The position numbers and the translations under genes were made by a program. A stretch of DNA of 64,000 bases, from assembly GCA_018653485.1 (NCBI GenBank), contig JABHZE010000002.1:142395-206394 (forward strand), given 5' to 3'. The stretch is from an archaeon. GTDB lineage: Archaea; Nanobdellota; Nanobdellia; Pacearchaeales; GW2011-AR1. Shown piece by piece: positions 10,809 through 20,213 of this stretch. The stretch's first letter is position 1. Every line of letters starts with the position of its first letter. The notes under the pieces are model-generated. The model did no database searches. It worked only from the letters and a program-made list of their open reading frames with translations, and was not told where the DNA came from.

Positions 10809-12572
10809 ATGAACATATCAAAAAGAGGGTTGGTAATAGCTTTAGTAATCTTATTAGCATTTCCATTAGTCTTAGCTCAGAATGAAACAGAAGCAGAAAA
10901 ATCTTATTCTTGTTTAAAATCTAAATTAAGTGATGATTGTGGAAACACTCAAAGCACCAAGGAAGCAGCATTTAATTTATTAGCAATGGCACATGATTCT
11001 TCTGTTAAATCAGATTGTAAATCATCTTTAGAATCAAAGAAAAGTGATAATTGTTGGGGCGAAACATCCTCTGCTCCATGTGATATAAAATCAACTTCAT
11101 TAGCAATTCTTGCATTAGATTATATTGGAGAAAATACAGACACTTACAAAGATTGGTTATTAAGTAAGAAAAAAATAGCAGACGAATTAGAATGGTTTTT
11201 AGAAGTAGATACAAATAATAGATCTACATGTACTATTAACGGAAATGAAATAACTTTACAAGATAATAAAAAAATAACAGGTTCAAACCCTCCAGGACTT
11301 AGAAAAGCATATAGTGATTATTGGCTTGAAATAATAGATTTTAATATTAATTATACTATTTCTTGCGACAAGGATTTTATAACAACTTTAATTTACAAAA
11401 AACCAGATGAATCTGTTTATCATGTTTCAAGTGAAACTCATTCTGCTTCTGCAGGAGATTCTACAGAAGAAGGAGTAAATGCATATTGTTTTGCATTATC
11501 AGGAGCTTGCAATTATGAAGGAAGTTTATGGGCAACATTAGCTTTAGGAAAATTAGGCGAAGAAACAACACCCTACATACCTTATATTTCTGCAATGGCT
11601 GAAGAATCAGAAAACAGAAAATATTTCCCATCTACATTTTTATACAATCTAATTCCTGTTTCAGATTATTATGATGATTTATTAGATAAACAAAAATTAA
11701 ACAAATATTGGGATGAAAGCGGAAACAAATATTTTGATACAGCCTTAGCATTATTAGCATTAAAAGGAACAGGAGTAACAGATACTGTCAAAAATTATCT
11801 TTTAACAATAAGAGAGTCAGATAATTGTTGGAGATTTGACACAGCATTTATTTTACATTCAGGATGGCCTAAAATCTCTTCAGGAGATGGAGATGATGGA
11901 AGTGCAGATGGTTGTGTTGAATTTAGTCATTATTGTGTTTCTTCAGGAGAATGTACATTATCAAATACATTAGATAATTTTCAATGCGCTCTTGCAACAG
12001 ATGTTTGTTGTTCAGAAGAACCAGAAGAAGAATCTTGTATAGAACAAACTGGAGTAATCTGCGAGTCTAACGAAGCATGTGATGGCGTTCAAACATCTTC
12101 TTCAGATATTAATTGTTGTTTAGGAACTTGTGAAGAAATAGATTATGGAAATGATTGCGAAGATTCAGGTTATTCTTGTGAAAATACTTGTTCAAAAAAT
12201 CAAGAAGAAAAAACAGCTTATTCAGATGATTGTGGCTATCAAATTTGTTGTGCAGAAAAACAATCTTCTCCAATAAATTGGTTCTTAATCATATTATTAA
12301 TTATTTTAATCATCCTAGTTATTCTAGCAATAATTTTTAGAAATCAATTAAAAATTTGGTGGTTTAAGCTAAAATCTAAATTTAGTTCTAAAAAGAAAAC
12401 TCAACCTCCAAAAAGAGCCCCTCCTCCAGGCATGATGCCTCAAAGACCTATCAGACATTTAAGAAGAGCACCTAATCCAAGAGCACCTCCAAGAAGGCAA
12501 ATAAGACGTCCTCCTGCAAGAGATAAAGATTTTGATGATACTATGAAGAAATTAAGAGATATGTCAAAATAA
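10809..12572 (+). CDS. Secreted membrane-anchored protein with alpha-toroid (terpene-cyclase-like) region, Cys modules, C-terminal TM and basic tail
   Basis: Signal peptide; KEAAFNLLAMAHD / KSTSLAILALDYIG / YFDTALALLALKGTG helical repeats; TM near C-terminus. Confidence 0.65.
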   Translation: MNISKRGLVIALVILLAFPLVLAQNETEAEKSYSCLKSKLSDDCGNTQSTKEAAFNLLAMAHDSSVKSDCKSSLESKKSDNCWGETSSAPCDIKSTSLAILALDYIGENTDTYKDWLLSKKKIADELEWFLEVDTNNRSTCTINGNEITLQDNKKITGSNPPGLRKAYSDYWLEIIDFNINYTISCDKDFITTLIYKKPDESVYHVSSETHSASAGDSTEEGVNAYCFALSGACNYEGSLWATLALGKLGEETTPYIPYISAMAEESENRKYFPSTFLYNLIPVSDYYDDLLDKQKLNKYWDESGNKYFDTALALLALKGTGVTDTVKNYLLTIRESDNCWRFDTAFILHSGWPKISSGDGDDGSADGCVEFSHYCVSSGECTLSNTLDNFQCALATDVCCSEEPEEESCIEQTGVICESNEACDGVQTSSSDINCCLGTCEEIDYGNDCEDSGYSCENTCSKNQEEKTAYSDDCGYQICCAEKQSSPINWFLIILLIILIILVILAIIFRNQLKIWWFKLKSKFSSKKKTQPPKRAPPPGMMPQRPIRHLRRAPNPRAPPRRQIRRPPARDKDFDDTMKKLRDMSK

Positions 12573-12676
12573 TTTAATTTCTTCAAATCACTCGCTTCTT
12601 ACGAATCTACGGATATGAAGAAATTAAGAGATATGAGCAAGTAAACATTTATTAATATTAATTCTTACTTACCTCT

Positions 12677-13990
12677 ATGAAAAGAGGACATTTATCACCA
12701 AAAGTAAATATCAATTTATTTCTTGTACTATTCCTATTTACAATCCTATTCATACCATTCATCTCTGCAATAGATATAACACTATCAAAAGAAAACTATC
12801 AACCAAGAGAAACACTTCAAGCAGAAATAATAGGCAACTTTGTTTCTCTAACAGCAGATAACATCTTACTTTATGAACAAGGTGTTCCTCGTTCAACACC
12901 TGCAATTTCAGATTTAACTTATCAAGATAATACTTATTATTTTTATGCAATTCTTCCAAATAAACAAGCTAATTTTTCCCTTAAAATAGAAAATGCAGAA
13001 TACTATGATCAAGAGAACATAATCTCAGATACTATAACAAAAGATTTTGAAATTAAAACAACAAATCAATCTTCACTTCAAATTAATCCAGGGTTTATTG
13101 TTTCAGAAGAATCTTTTTCAATAAATGTAAAATCACTTAATGAAAATCAAGATGTAAAATTAGATTTTGAAAATATAACTCAAACCCATACAATAATTCA
13201 AGAAGATGAAAAAACAATAGAATTAACTTCAATTAAAAAACAATCTTCAACACTAAAAATAGATGATTATAATATTCCCATATTTATAACCTCAGAACCA
13301 ATCACGCCTCCAATACCTCAAAGCAGAGATTTAAAATTCACACCTACAGAATTAACTGCAAAAGTAATTTCAAATCAAGATTATTTTTTTAGAGTTATTT
13401 TAGAAAATATCGGAAACAAAAATCTTACAAACCTACAATTCTCTTCAGACATTGCAACAATTATAGAACCAAGTGTAATTCCTTTAATTAATTCAAAAAC
13501 AAAAGAATTTATTAATTTAACAGTAAAAGTTCCAGAAACACAAGATAATTTCACAGGAGAAATAACATTAACTTATCTTGATAACACTCAACAACTTAAA
13601 CTTCCAATATTATTTGAAATCATAGAAACACAAGAGGAAATTAATCTAACCCCCACAGAAACACCTGTAGGATTAAATTGCGATGAATTTGGAATAATTT
13701 GTGATTCAGATGAAATATGTGATGGTTCAATAACAAAAAGTTTACAAGGAAATTGTTGTATTGGAAATTGCATTGTAGAACCAGAACCCTCAAATTATGG
13801 AATGATTTTCTTAGGAATTCTAATCCTCTTAGTTGTAGCATTTTTTGGATTCATCATATACAGAAGATTCAAAAAAAAGAAAATAAAAACACCAGAGCAA
13901 TTATTAAAAGAAAAATCAGAAAAGTACAGCAAAAGAATTCAACCACAACAACCTCCTGCAGAAGTTCGAGGTAAATTAGATAGGATTTAA
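12677..13990 (+). CDS. Secreted membrane-anchored surface protein, C-terminal TM
   Basis: Signal peptide; GMIFLGILILLVVAFFGFIIYRRFKKKK; Cys module shared with upstream gene. Confidence 0.7.
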   Translation: MKRGHLSPKVNINLFLVLFLFTILFIPFISAIDITLSKENYQPRETLQAEIIGNFVSLTADNILLYEQGVPRSTPAISDLTYQDNTYYFYAILPNKQANFSLKIENAEYYDQENIISDTITKDFEIKTTNQSSLQINPGFIVSEESFSINVKSLNENQDVKLDFENITQTHTIIQEDEKTIELTSIKKQSSTLKIDDYNIPIFITSEPITPPIPQSRDLKFTPTELTAKVISNQDYFFRVILENIGNKNLTNLQFSSDIATIIEPSVIPLINSKTKEFINLTVKVPETQDNFTGEITLTYLDNTQQLKLPILFEIIETQEEINLTPTETPVGLNCDEFGIICDSDEICDGSITKSLQGNCCIGNCIVEPEPSNYGMIFLGILILLVVAFFGFIIYRRFKKKKIKTPEQLLKEKSEKYSKRIQPQQPPAEVRGKLDRI

Positions 13991-14583
13991 TCTTTTTTTG
14001 AATCTTCCAATTTCTTAAATTCTTTAGAATCAGCATTACTCATGTCTTTATCATTTTTTGAATCCTCTGAATCTTTTGATTCTGAACCATTTCCAGATTC
14101 TAAACTACCTATCTTACTCTCCAACTCTTTAACCTTATTAACTAATTGTTCTCTTTCAAGAGCAACAGCTTTAGTAACTTCATCAAATCTATGCAATCTA
14201 ATTGCTAATTGAGATAACATGGAGGTTAAATCAAAATTACTTAATTTAATATTTTCAGGTTCAAGTATTTCTATATTTGCAGGAAGCATATTTAAAACAA
14301 TTTCATAAACAAGGTGAAGATTATCACAAACAACTTCTACTTCTGCATAATTTGTAAATAAATCTTTAGCATTTTCATCTTCTAATGGTTTAGGTTCATG
14401 AACAATTCTCTCTATAACTTCCACACCTTTTTGTTCATTTAATTTATCAATAAATAAATTCATTGTTTCCACTATATGCTCTGGAGGTCTTCCAAGCATT
14501 TCAAAAATAAATCTTGTTTTTACTTTATTATCCGATGTTATAGTTACCATTTTTTTCAAATTTTCTTGTTCTAGATTTAGCAA
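13987..14583 (-). CDS. Conserved hypothetical with coiled coil and Ser/Asp-rich tail (start probably the internal MVTITSDNKV)
   Basis: Long ORF; LEREQLVNKVKELESKIGSLES coiled coil. Confidence 0.6.
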   Translation of the reverse strand: MLNLEQENLKKMVTITSDNKVKTRFIFEMLGRPPEHIVETMNLFIDKLNEQKGVEVIERIVHEPKPLEDENAKDLFTNYAEVEVVCDNLHLVYEIVLNMLPANIEILEPENIKLSNFDLTSMLSQLAIRLHRFDEVTKAVALEREQLVNKVKELESKIGSLESGNGSESKDSEDSKNDKDMSNADSKEFKKLEDSKKD

Positions 14584-15793
14584 AAATCAATAATCCTATT
14601 AATAAAACACATTGAAATACAAAAGTATACAATGCATATCTTGCTATTTTCTTTGCTTTTGATTCATAAATCAGGGTTTTTTTTGTTTTTATATCTTCCT
14701 CTCCTGCAACAATAGCATTCCCAGTCAATTTAGAATCTCTTTTTTCAATAAGCTCTTGCAATAATCTTTCTTTGTCGTCTAAATAGGAATTTTCGGAATC
14801 ATCTCCTGAATCTCTAGATTCAGCTAGATTCGAATCTTCTAATTCTTCGGAATTAGAACTTCCACTACTCTCCAAAATCTCAATCTCCATTTTAATCTCC
14901 TCATCATAACTATTATCTCCATTTTCTCTTAATCTAAAAATTATTTCTGCATCACCCTTAAAATCCTCATATTTTTCTCGAATCCTTAATTTTATCTCCT
15001 GGTCATCATTACCAGGACCATTAAAAAAATTATCAACATAATAATTTCCACTATCCCAAGTTTCTTCTTCCTCATCATATCTTTGACTAATTATGCTATC
15101 ATTATCTTCAAATTTAATGTAAACTTTAACATCATAATCTTTATCTTCTAAATTTTCAACATAAATATCAATCTTCATTGTTTTTTGATTAACAATATTA
15201 TCTTCATTCCAATCCATATCTAAAATAATATCTTCATCATTTATTGAATCTTCTAATTCTGAAGAATTAGAATTCTCATTCTCATTTTCTGATTCCTCAG
15301 AATCCCCCCTAACACAAGGACTAGGGACTCCTCTAATAAATAAACCATCTTCAAATATCCAAGAATCACCACTTGTTTTAATATTACTCTCCCATGAAAA
15401 ACTATCTATTAATTCACCAGAATCATCATATAAAGAAATACTTTCCTCTCCATCATTTAATCCACTACCAATAGTGCTTAGAGCAATACAACTTTCACTA
15501 GCTACATTAAATCTATCACAATCTTCTTCAACACCATCAAGAATAATTCCAAAATCATTAGCACCTAAACTCAAACTAATACTATCATTACTTTTTAAAT
15601 CCCCTATTTCCCATTCAATTAATTCAACTCCACTACCAGAATTATACAATTCAACCCATTCATTTTCAAGAAAATTATTTGTATGAGGCATAACCTCATT
15701 AATTCTAACTTCAGCATAAACCAAATTTATAAATATCAAACCAATTAAAAACAAACCTAATAATCCCACACACGTCTTTTTTAGCATCATCAT
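14528..15793 (-). CDS. Lamin-tail-domain (LTD) secreted membrane protein
   Basis: VRINEVMPHTNNFLENEWVELYNSGSGVELIEWEIGD; signal peptide; C-terminal TM. Confidence 0.75.
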   Translation of the reverse strand: MMMLKKTCVGLLGLFLIGLIFINLVYAEVRINEVMPHTNNFLENEWVELYNSGSGVELIEWEIGDLKSNDSISLSLGANDFGIILDGVEEDCDRFNVASESCIALSTIGSGLNDGEESISLYDDSGELIDSFSWESNIKTSGDSWIFEDGLFIRGVPSPCVRGDSEESENENENSNSSELEDSINDEDIILDMDWNEDNIVNQKTMKIDIYVENLEDKDYDVKVYIKFEDNDSIISQRYDEEEETWDSGNYYVDNFFNGPGNDDQEIKLRIREKYEDFKGDAEIIFRLRENGDNSYDEEIKMEIEILESSGSSNSEELEDSNLAESRDSGDDSENSYLDDKERLLQELIEKRDSKLTGNAIVAGEEDIKTKKTLIYESKAKKIARYALYTFVFQCVLLIGLLIFAKSRTRKFEKNGNYNIG

Positions 15794-15892
15794 AAAAAAT
15801 AATCCTAGAAGTTTTTAAGTATTTATGTTTCAAGTTTATAAAAAGTTTTGATATATTTTTCAGATAACTCAGATAATCTCCCCTTTTATTTT

Positions 15893-16019
15893 AAAATGTC
15901 AAAAACCTTCGGTTTATTACCCTGCCTAAAGGCAGGGGCTTGTTTCGGTTTTTGATGCTAGAGAAATTCCCTTCCAACCCCTCTCTAAAGAAAGGGGATT
16001 TCTCTAAGTTTAACATTTT
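15893..16019. repeat. Multi-hairpin intergenic element with short terminal inverted repeats (AAAATGT...ACATTTT)
   Basis: Nested hairpin CCCTGCCT-AA-AGGCAGGG inside AAAAACC...GGTTTTT, second hairpin AGAGAAATTCCC...GGGGATTTCTCT. Confidence 0.6.
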
Positions 16020-16061
16020 CAGAATTATTTAAAATTTGGTTAGCAGTATGCTTCCAAATTT

Positions 16062-16583
16062 TCATAAAATATTGCTCTCTCCATCTTCATCATCCCTTAA
16101 ATCTTCATAAAATTCCTCGCATTCTTTATCATTTTTTGCACATTTTATTTTCCCACCAAAAAATTGTCCAAATCTTTTCCCTTTTAATTGAGCTTTTTTT
16201 AATGAAATTCCCCAGTTTTTACCAGAATTTTCAAGATGTTTAGGTTCAAGAAAATACCATCCAACTCGATTAAATCTTACTGCAATTACAGGTTTTAATC
16301 CAAAGATTTCAGAAAATGTCATAAATCTTGAAATCTGATCTTTAGTAATATACTGAATAGGTTTTTTTGTAGACTTAGCTTCAATACAATATTTTCTTCC
16401 TTTTTTACCTGCAAGAATATCACAATCAGCATTCTCCATCATTCCACTTCCTGCAACTCTAACAGCTCTAAAGCTATTATCTACAAACATTTGAAATAAT
16501 TCTCTTTCAGTTCTTGAACCTTTTGTTTTATTTGACATTTTTATAACCTTTATGTAACTTTTACAATTTATATAATTTAACAA
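16062..16583 (-). CDS. hjc: Holliday junction resolvase Hjc
   Basis: KGSRTERELFQMFVDNSFRAVRVAGSGMMENADCDILAGKKGRKYCIEAKS. Confidence 0.88.
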   Translation of the reverse strand: MLNYINCKSYIKVIKMSNKTKGSRTERELFQMFVDNSFRAVRVAGSGMMENADCDILAGKKGRKYCIEAKSTKKPIQYITKDQISRFMTFSEIFGLKPVIAVRFNRVGWYFLEPKHLENSGKNWGISLKKAQLKGKRFGQFFGGKIKCAKNDKECEEFYEDLRDDEDGESNIL

Positions 16584-16610
16584 AAATACTTAAAATAATC
16601 TCTAACCAGA

Positions 16611-16796
16611 TTACAAATCTCTAGCAAGTAATGTTTTTCTTTGATTTGCCTTTGCCCTAGCAATCCCTTTTCTTAAAATATCTTCAACCTTTTTTTCCAA
16701 TTCTTCTTCAACTTCATTAGCAACATTACCAATAACCCCTTCTTCATCAATCTTCTTTACACTCTCTCTTATTTTGCTTTTTATTATTAAACTCAT
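16611..16796 (-). CDS. Histone-fold protein (short, DUF1931/archaeal histone-like)
   Basis: VANEVEEELEKKVEDILRKGIARAKANQRKTLLARDL matches histone alpha2/alpha3 layout. Confidence 0.6.
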   Translation of the reverse strand: MSLIIKSKIRESVKKIDEEGVIGNVANEVEEELEKKVEDILRKGIARAKANQRKTLLARDL

Positions 16797-18331
16797 TTTT
16801 TCTTCTTCTTATTTTTTGAATTTTCAGCACTCTTAGAATTTTCTGAACTTGCATTATCCCTCATAAAAGGAAATAATAAAACATCCCTAATACTCTCTTG
16901 CCCTGTTAATAACATAACCATTCTATCAATTCCCAACCCCAACCCACCAGTAGGAGGCATTCCAATATCAATAGCATTTAAGAAATCTTCATCTAATGGA
17001 TTAGCTTCTTCATCTCCACCTTTTAACATTTTTTGTTGCCCTTCTAATAATTCTCTTTGTAAAATAGGATCATTTAATTCACTATATGCATTTCCTAATT
17101 CAGCACCCATGCAAAAAGGCTCAAATCTTTCAATTAGTTTACACATTTGATCATTTCTATGAGTTTTACATAAGGGAGTAGTTTCTAAAGGATGGTCTAA
17201 AATAAATGTAGGTTGTTCAATTTTTTCTTCACAAAAATGCTCAAATAATCCCTGAACAGCCCATCCCCAAGTTTTATCTTTAATATCAATTTTATTTTTA
17301 TCAACAAACTCAAAAATTTCAGAATCACTCATTTTTTTAATATCAATTTTTGCATATTTTTTAATTGCCTCTAACATTGTCATTCTTTTCCAAGGAGCTT
17401 TAAAATCAATCATCTTGCCCCTAAATTTAACCTTAGTAGTTCCAAGAACCTTTTTACAAGCATTCTCATAAATCTCTTCAAACAAATCCATCATATCATT
17501 ATAATCACAATAAGCACAATAGATTTCCATCATTGTAAATTCAGGATTATGCCATCTATCAATTCCCTCATTTCTAAAATTTCTTGAAATAGTAAATACT
17601 CTATCATATCCTCCAACAATTAATCTCTTTAAATATAATTCAGGAGAAATAGCTAAATATAAATCCATATCAAGTGCATTTAAATGTGTCTTAAATGGTT
17701 TAGCACTTGCCCCACCATAAAGTGTTTGTAAAAATGGAGTTTCAACTTCAACAATATCTTTCTTTTTTAATAATTCTCTAATAGAATCAAGAATCTTTGT
17801 TCTTACCTCAAAAACATTTTTCACATCAGGATTCATAATTAAATCCAAGTATCTTTTTCTATATCTTTCTTCTTTATCCTGAATACCATGCCATTTTTCA
17901 GGAAGAGGCAATAAACTCTTACTCAACATTTCAGCTTTTTTAACTAACACAGAAACTTCCCCAGTTCTTGTTTTCATAATAATTCCTACACTTCCAATTA
18001 TATCTCCAATATCTGAATATTTCTTAATATTTTCAAAACTCTCTGCATTTGTTTCAGCTTTTTGAAAAATCAATTGCAAATCCCCTTTAGAATCTCTAAT
18101 AGTTAAAAAAATAAGTTTTCCAAGATTCCTCTTAGTCATAATTCTTCCAGCAACACTAACCTTGCCCTTACTCCTCTCATCATTTTTTAATTTCTTATAC
18201 TTTTCTTTAATTTCCAAAGAAAAATTCTTTCTATCAAATTTATGTGGATAAGGATTAACTCCTTTTGCAATTAATTCCTTTAATTTTCTTTTTCTCTCAT
18301 TAATTATTTGTTCTTCTCTTCCCATTAACAT
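16793..18331 (-). CDS. lysS: Lysyl-tRNA synthetase, class II
   Basis: EERYRKRYLDLIMNPDVKNVFEVRTKI; RNFRNEGIDRWHNPEFTMMEIYCAY; GLGLGIDRMVMLLT. Confidence 0.93.
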   Translation of the reverse strand: MLMGREEQIINERKRKLKELIAKGVNPYPHKFDRKNFSLEIKEKYKKLKNDERSKGKVSVAGRIMTKRNLGKLIFLTIRDSKGDLQLIFQKAETNAESFENIKKYSDIGDIIGSVGIIMKTRTGEVSVLVKKAEMLSKSLLPLPEKWHGIQDKEERYRKRYLDLIMNPDVKNVFEVRTKILDSIRELLKKKDIVEVETPFLQTLYGGASAKPFKTHLNALDMDLYLAISPELYLKRLIVGGYDRVFTISRNFRNEGIDRWHNPEFTMMEIYCAYCDYNDMMDLFEEIYENACKKVLGTTKVKFRGKMIDFKAPWKRMTMLEAIKKYAKIDIKKMSDSEIFEFVDKNKIDIKDKTWGWAVQGLFEHFCEEKIEQPTFILDHPLETTPLCKTHRNDQMCKLIERFEPFCMGAELGNAYSELNDPILQRELLEGQQKMLKGGDEEANPLDEDFLNAIDIGMPPTGGLGLGIDRMVMLLTGQESIRDVLLFPFMRDNASSENSKSAENSKNKKKKK

Positions 18332-18361
18332 ACACTAGAAAAATCTGATTAATAAATCTTT

Positions 18362-18634
18362 TTACAACCTCATAACCTTAAAACCCTTAAAATCTTGATG
18401 CCTAATTTCTCTTATTTCCATATTTTTAATATCTGCATGCTTAGGTCCTGTTTTACAAACACCTAACATTTCCTTAACATTATCATCTTTTCCTTCAAGA
18501 AGAATCTCAACTCTTCCATCTTCAAGATTTCTAACAAAACCCCTAACATTAAGTTTATCAGCATTATCTTTGATGAATTTTCTAAAAAACACACCTTGCA
18601 CACTTCCTGAAACATATATTCTAAGAGTTTTCAT
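18362..18634 (-). CDS. acyP: Acylphosphatase
   Basis: RIYVSGSVQGVFFRKFIKDNADKLNVRGFVRNLEDGRVEI. Confidence 0.92.
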   Translation of the reverse strand: MKTLRIYVSGSVQGVFFRKFIKDNADKLNVRGFVRNLEDGRVEILLEGKDDNVKEMLGVCKTGPKHADIKNMEIREIRHQDFKGFKVMRL

Positions 18635-18703
18635 TTTAAATCTTCAAATCTTTTAATAAGAAAAACAAATATTATATTTAAAGATTAGTATAATCCCCAA
18701 GAA

Positions 18704-18973
18704 CTAATTAGAATAATCTCTTTGTCTATTATTTCTACCTAATCTATAAGCACCCAATGCACCTACTCCCATAGTTAAAAGCAAAGCAGTTGAAGGTTCT
18801 GGTGTAGTGTTATTATGCATATCTCTATATTTTTGTTGCTGAGTAGTTCCAATAGGTTTAAGATTTCTAGGATTATCTTTTGAATTCCCATTAATTAAAC
18901 CACATCCAGCACTACAACTAAGTAAACCCGCTGAAATAATTACAGGTGCAATTAATTTTTTTAATGTTTTCAT
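18704..18973 (-). CDS. Small secreted protein with PEP-CTERM-like C-terminus
   Basis: N-terminal signal; C-terminal TPEPSTALLLTMGVGALGAYRLGRNNR. Confidence 0.65.
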   Translation of the reverse strand: MKTLKKLIAPVIISAGLLSCSAGCGLINGNSKDNPRNLKPIGTTQQQKYRDMHNNTTPEPSTALLLTMGVGALGAYRLGRNNRQRDYSN

Positions 18974-19034
18974 TTTAATATTATTTGTTAGTTTTTAGTT
19001 AATATAAATCTTTCTAAAGGCTATTTAAACCTTT

Positions 19035-19613
19035 CTATAATCTCCTCAAATCCAACTCATTATGAATAATAATCATTGTTTGTGAGGCAAAATAAGTAGG
19101 CCTTCCAACACTAATTTTATCTTTATACCTTTTAACTTCTTTCTTAGGTAATCCCTCATGATCTCCAAGAACAAAAACACACTTGCTCAACTTAGAACTA
19201 TCAAGTTCCCTAATACTTTCCCCTTTTCCATCCAAAATACAAATATCTTTTCCATTATCTTCTAATTCATTCAATAAAGCTCTAAAGCTCTTTTTCTCAA
19301 TAAAACATCCTGGAAAAACTTCGTTTTTCTTTCCCTCTTTACATTTATACAACATTCTTTTAATCAACCCAGCAACATTTTTTTTACTTATTTGCGTCTT
19401 CTCAATTTTAGAACTAACAATTTCTAAATGCATTGGAGGATTTGGAGCACCATTAAAAATCAGATGCAAATGAACATCATCCCTCATTTTATTACTAAGA
19501 AAAAGAGATTGTATTATCACATTACAAACAATATCCATTCTTCCAGCTTTCATTAAATCTGTAAAATTCCCAGATGTTCTTGCTTTTTGCGAAAAATAAA
19601 TAAATTCTCTCAT
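19035..19613 (-). CDS. trmY: tRNA (pseudouridine(54)-N1)-methyltransferase TrmY
   Basis: MREFIYFSQKARTSGNFTDLMKAGRMDIVCNVIIQSLFLS...FVLGDHEGLP. Confidence 0.88.
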   Translation of the reverse strand: MREFIYFSQKARTSGNFTDLMKAGRMDIVCNVIIQSLFLSNKMRDDVHLHLIFNGAPNPPMHLEIVSSKIEKTQISKKNVAGLIKRMLYKCKEGKKNEVFPGCFIEKKSFRALLNELEDNGKDICILDGKGESIRELDSSKLSKCVFVLGDHEGLPKKEVKRYKDKISVGRPTYFASQTMIIIHNELDLRRL

Positions 19614-19675
19614 AAAACTATAGTTATATTTAACTTAATAAATGTTTATAAGTTTAAAACCATTAACAAAATAAG

Positions 19676-20212
19676 ATGGAATATCCTACTGAATTTGATG
19701 CTAAGCAGGGGAATATGAGTTTTTATATTTTGGAAGCAGGTCTTGAAATTGATAATGATCGTTTAGGAAGAGAAGAAGGTTGGTCAAGATTAGATAAAGT
19801 TAGGGGATTAGGGAAAATGCTTTCAAGAGCTGTTGAAATATTTCAATCAGGTTATAAGGATGATGAACTTTTTGGAGGTTATAGTGAATTAGGATTTATA
19901 GATTGGGCTGATTTTTATCATACTTTTAATAAATCTATTGCAGATTATACTGGGCAAGAAGAAGAGCCTAGTGATGATTTTAAAGAAAGATTTGGTTCTG
20001 AAAATAATGAAGAGAGTAGAAGAAGGTTATATGAATGGACTCAAGATACTATGGATGGCATAATGAAAGTTTCAAAAGATTTAGAAAGGGTTGCATGGAT
20101 GCCTGAAAAAGTTTCTGTTGAACAAAAACATAGACTAATTGATTTTTGTTGTGAATTAAGTAGAAATCTTCTTGGGCATAATTCTAGCGGAATTAATTTT
20201 TTAGCTGCTTAA
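19676..20212 (+). CDS. Hypothetical protein (178 aa)
   Basis: Long ORF, good coding character. Confidence 0.6.
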   Translation: MEYPTEFDAKQGNMSFYILEAGLEIDNDRLGREEGWSRLDKVRGLGKMLSRAVEIFQSGYKDDELFGGYSELGFIDWADFYHTFNKSIADYTGQEEEPSDDFKERFGSENNEESRRRLYEWTQDTMDGIMKVSKDLERVAWMPEKVSVEQKHRLIDFCCELSRNLLGHNSSGINFLAA

Positions 20213-20213
20213 C

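Noticed and set aside
15893-16019. Called outright as an IS200/IS605 insertion
   Set aside because: No tnpA/tnpB and only resemblance of hairpin ends; kept as an unclassified structured element.
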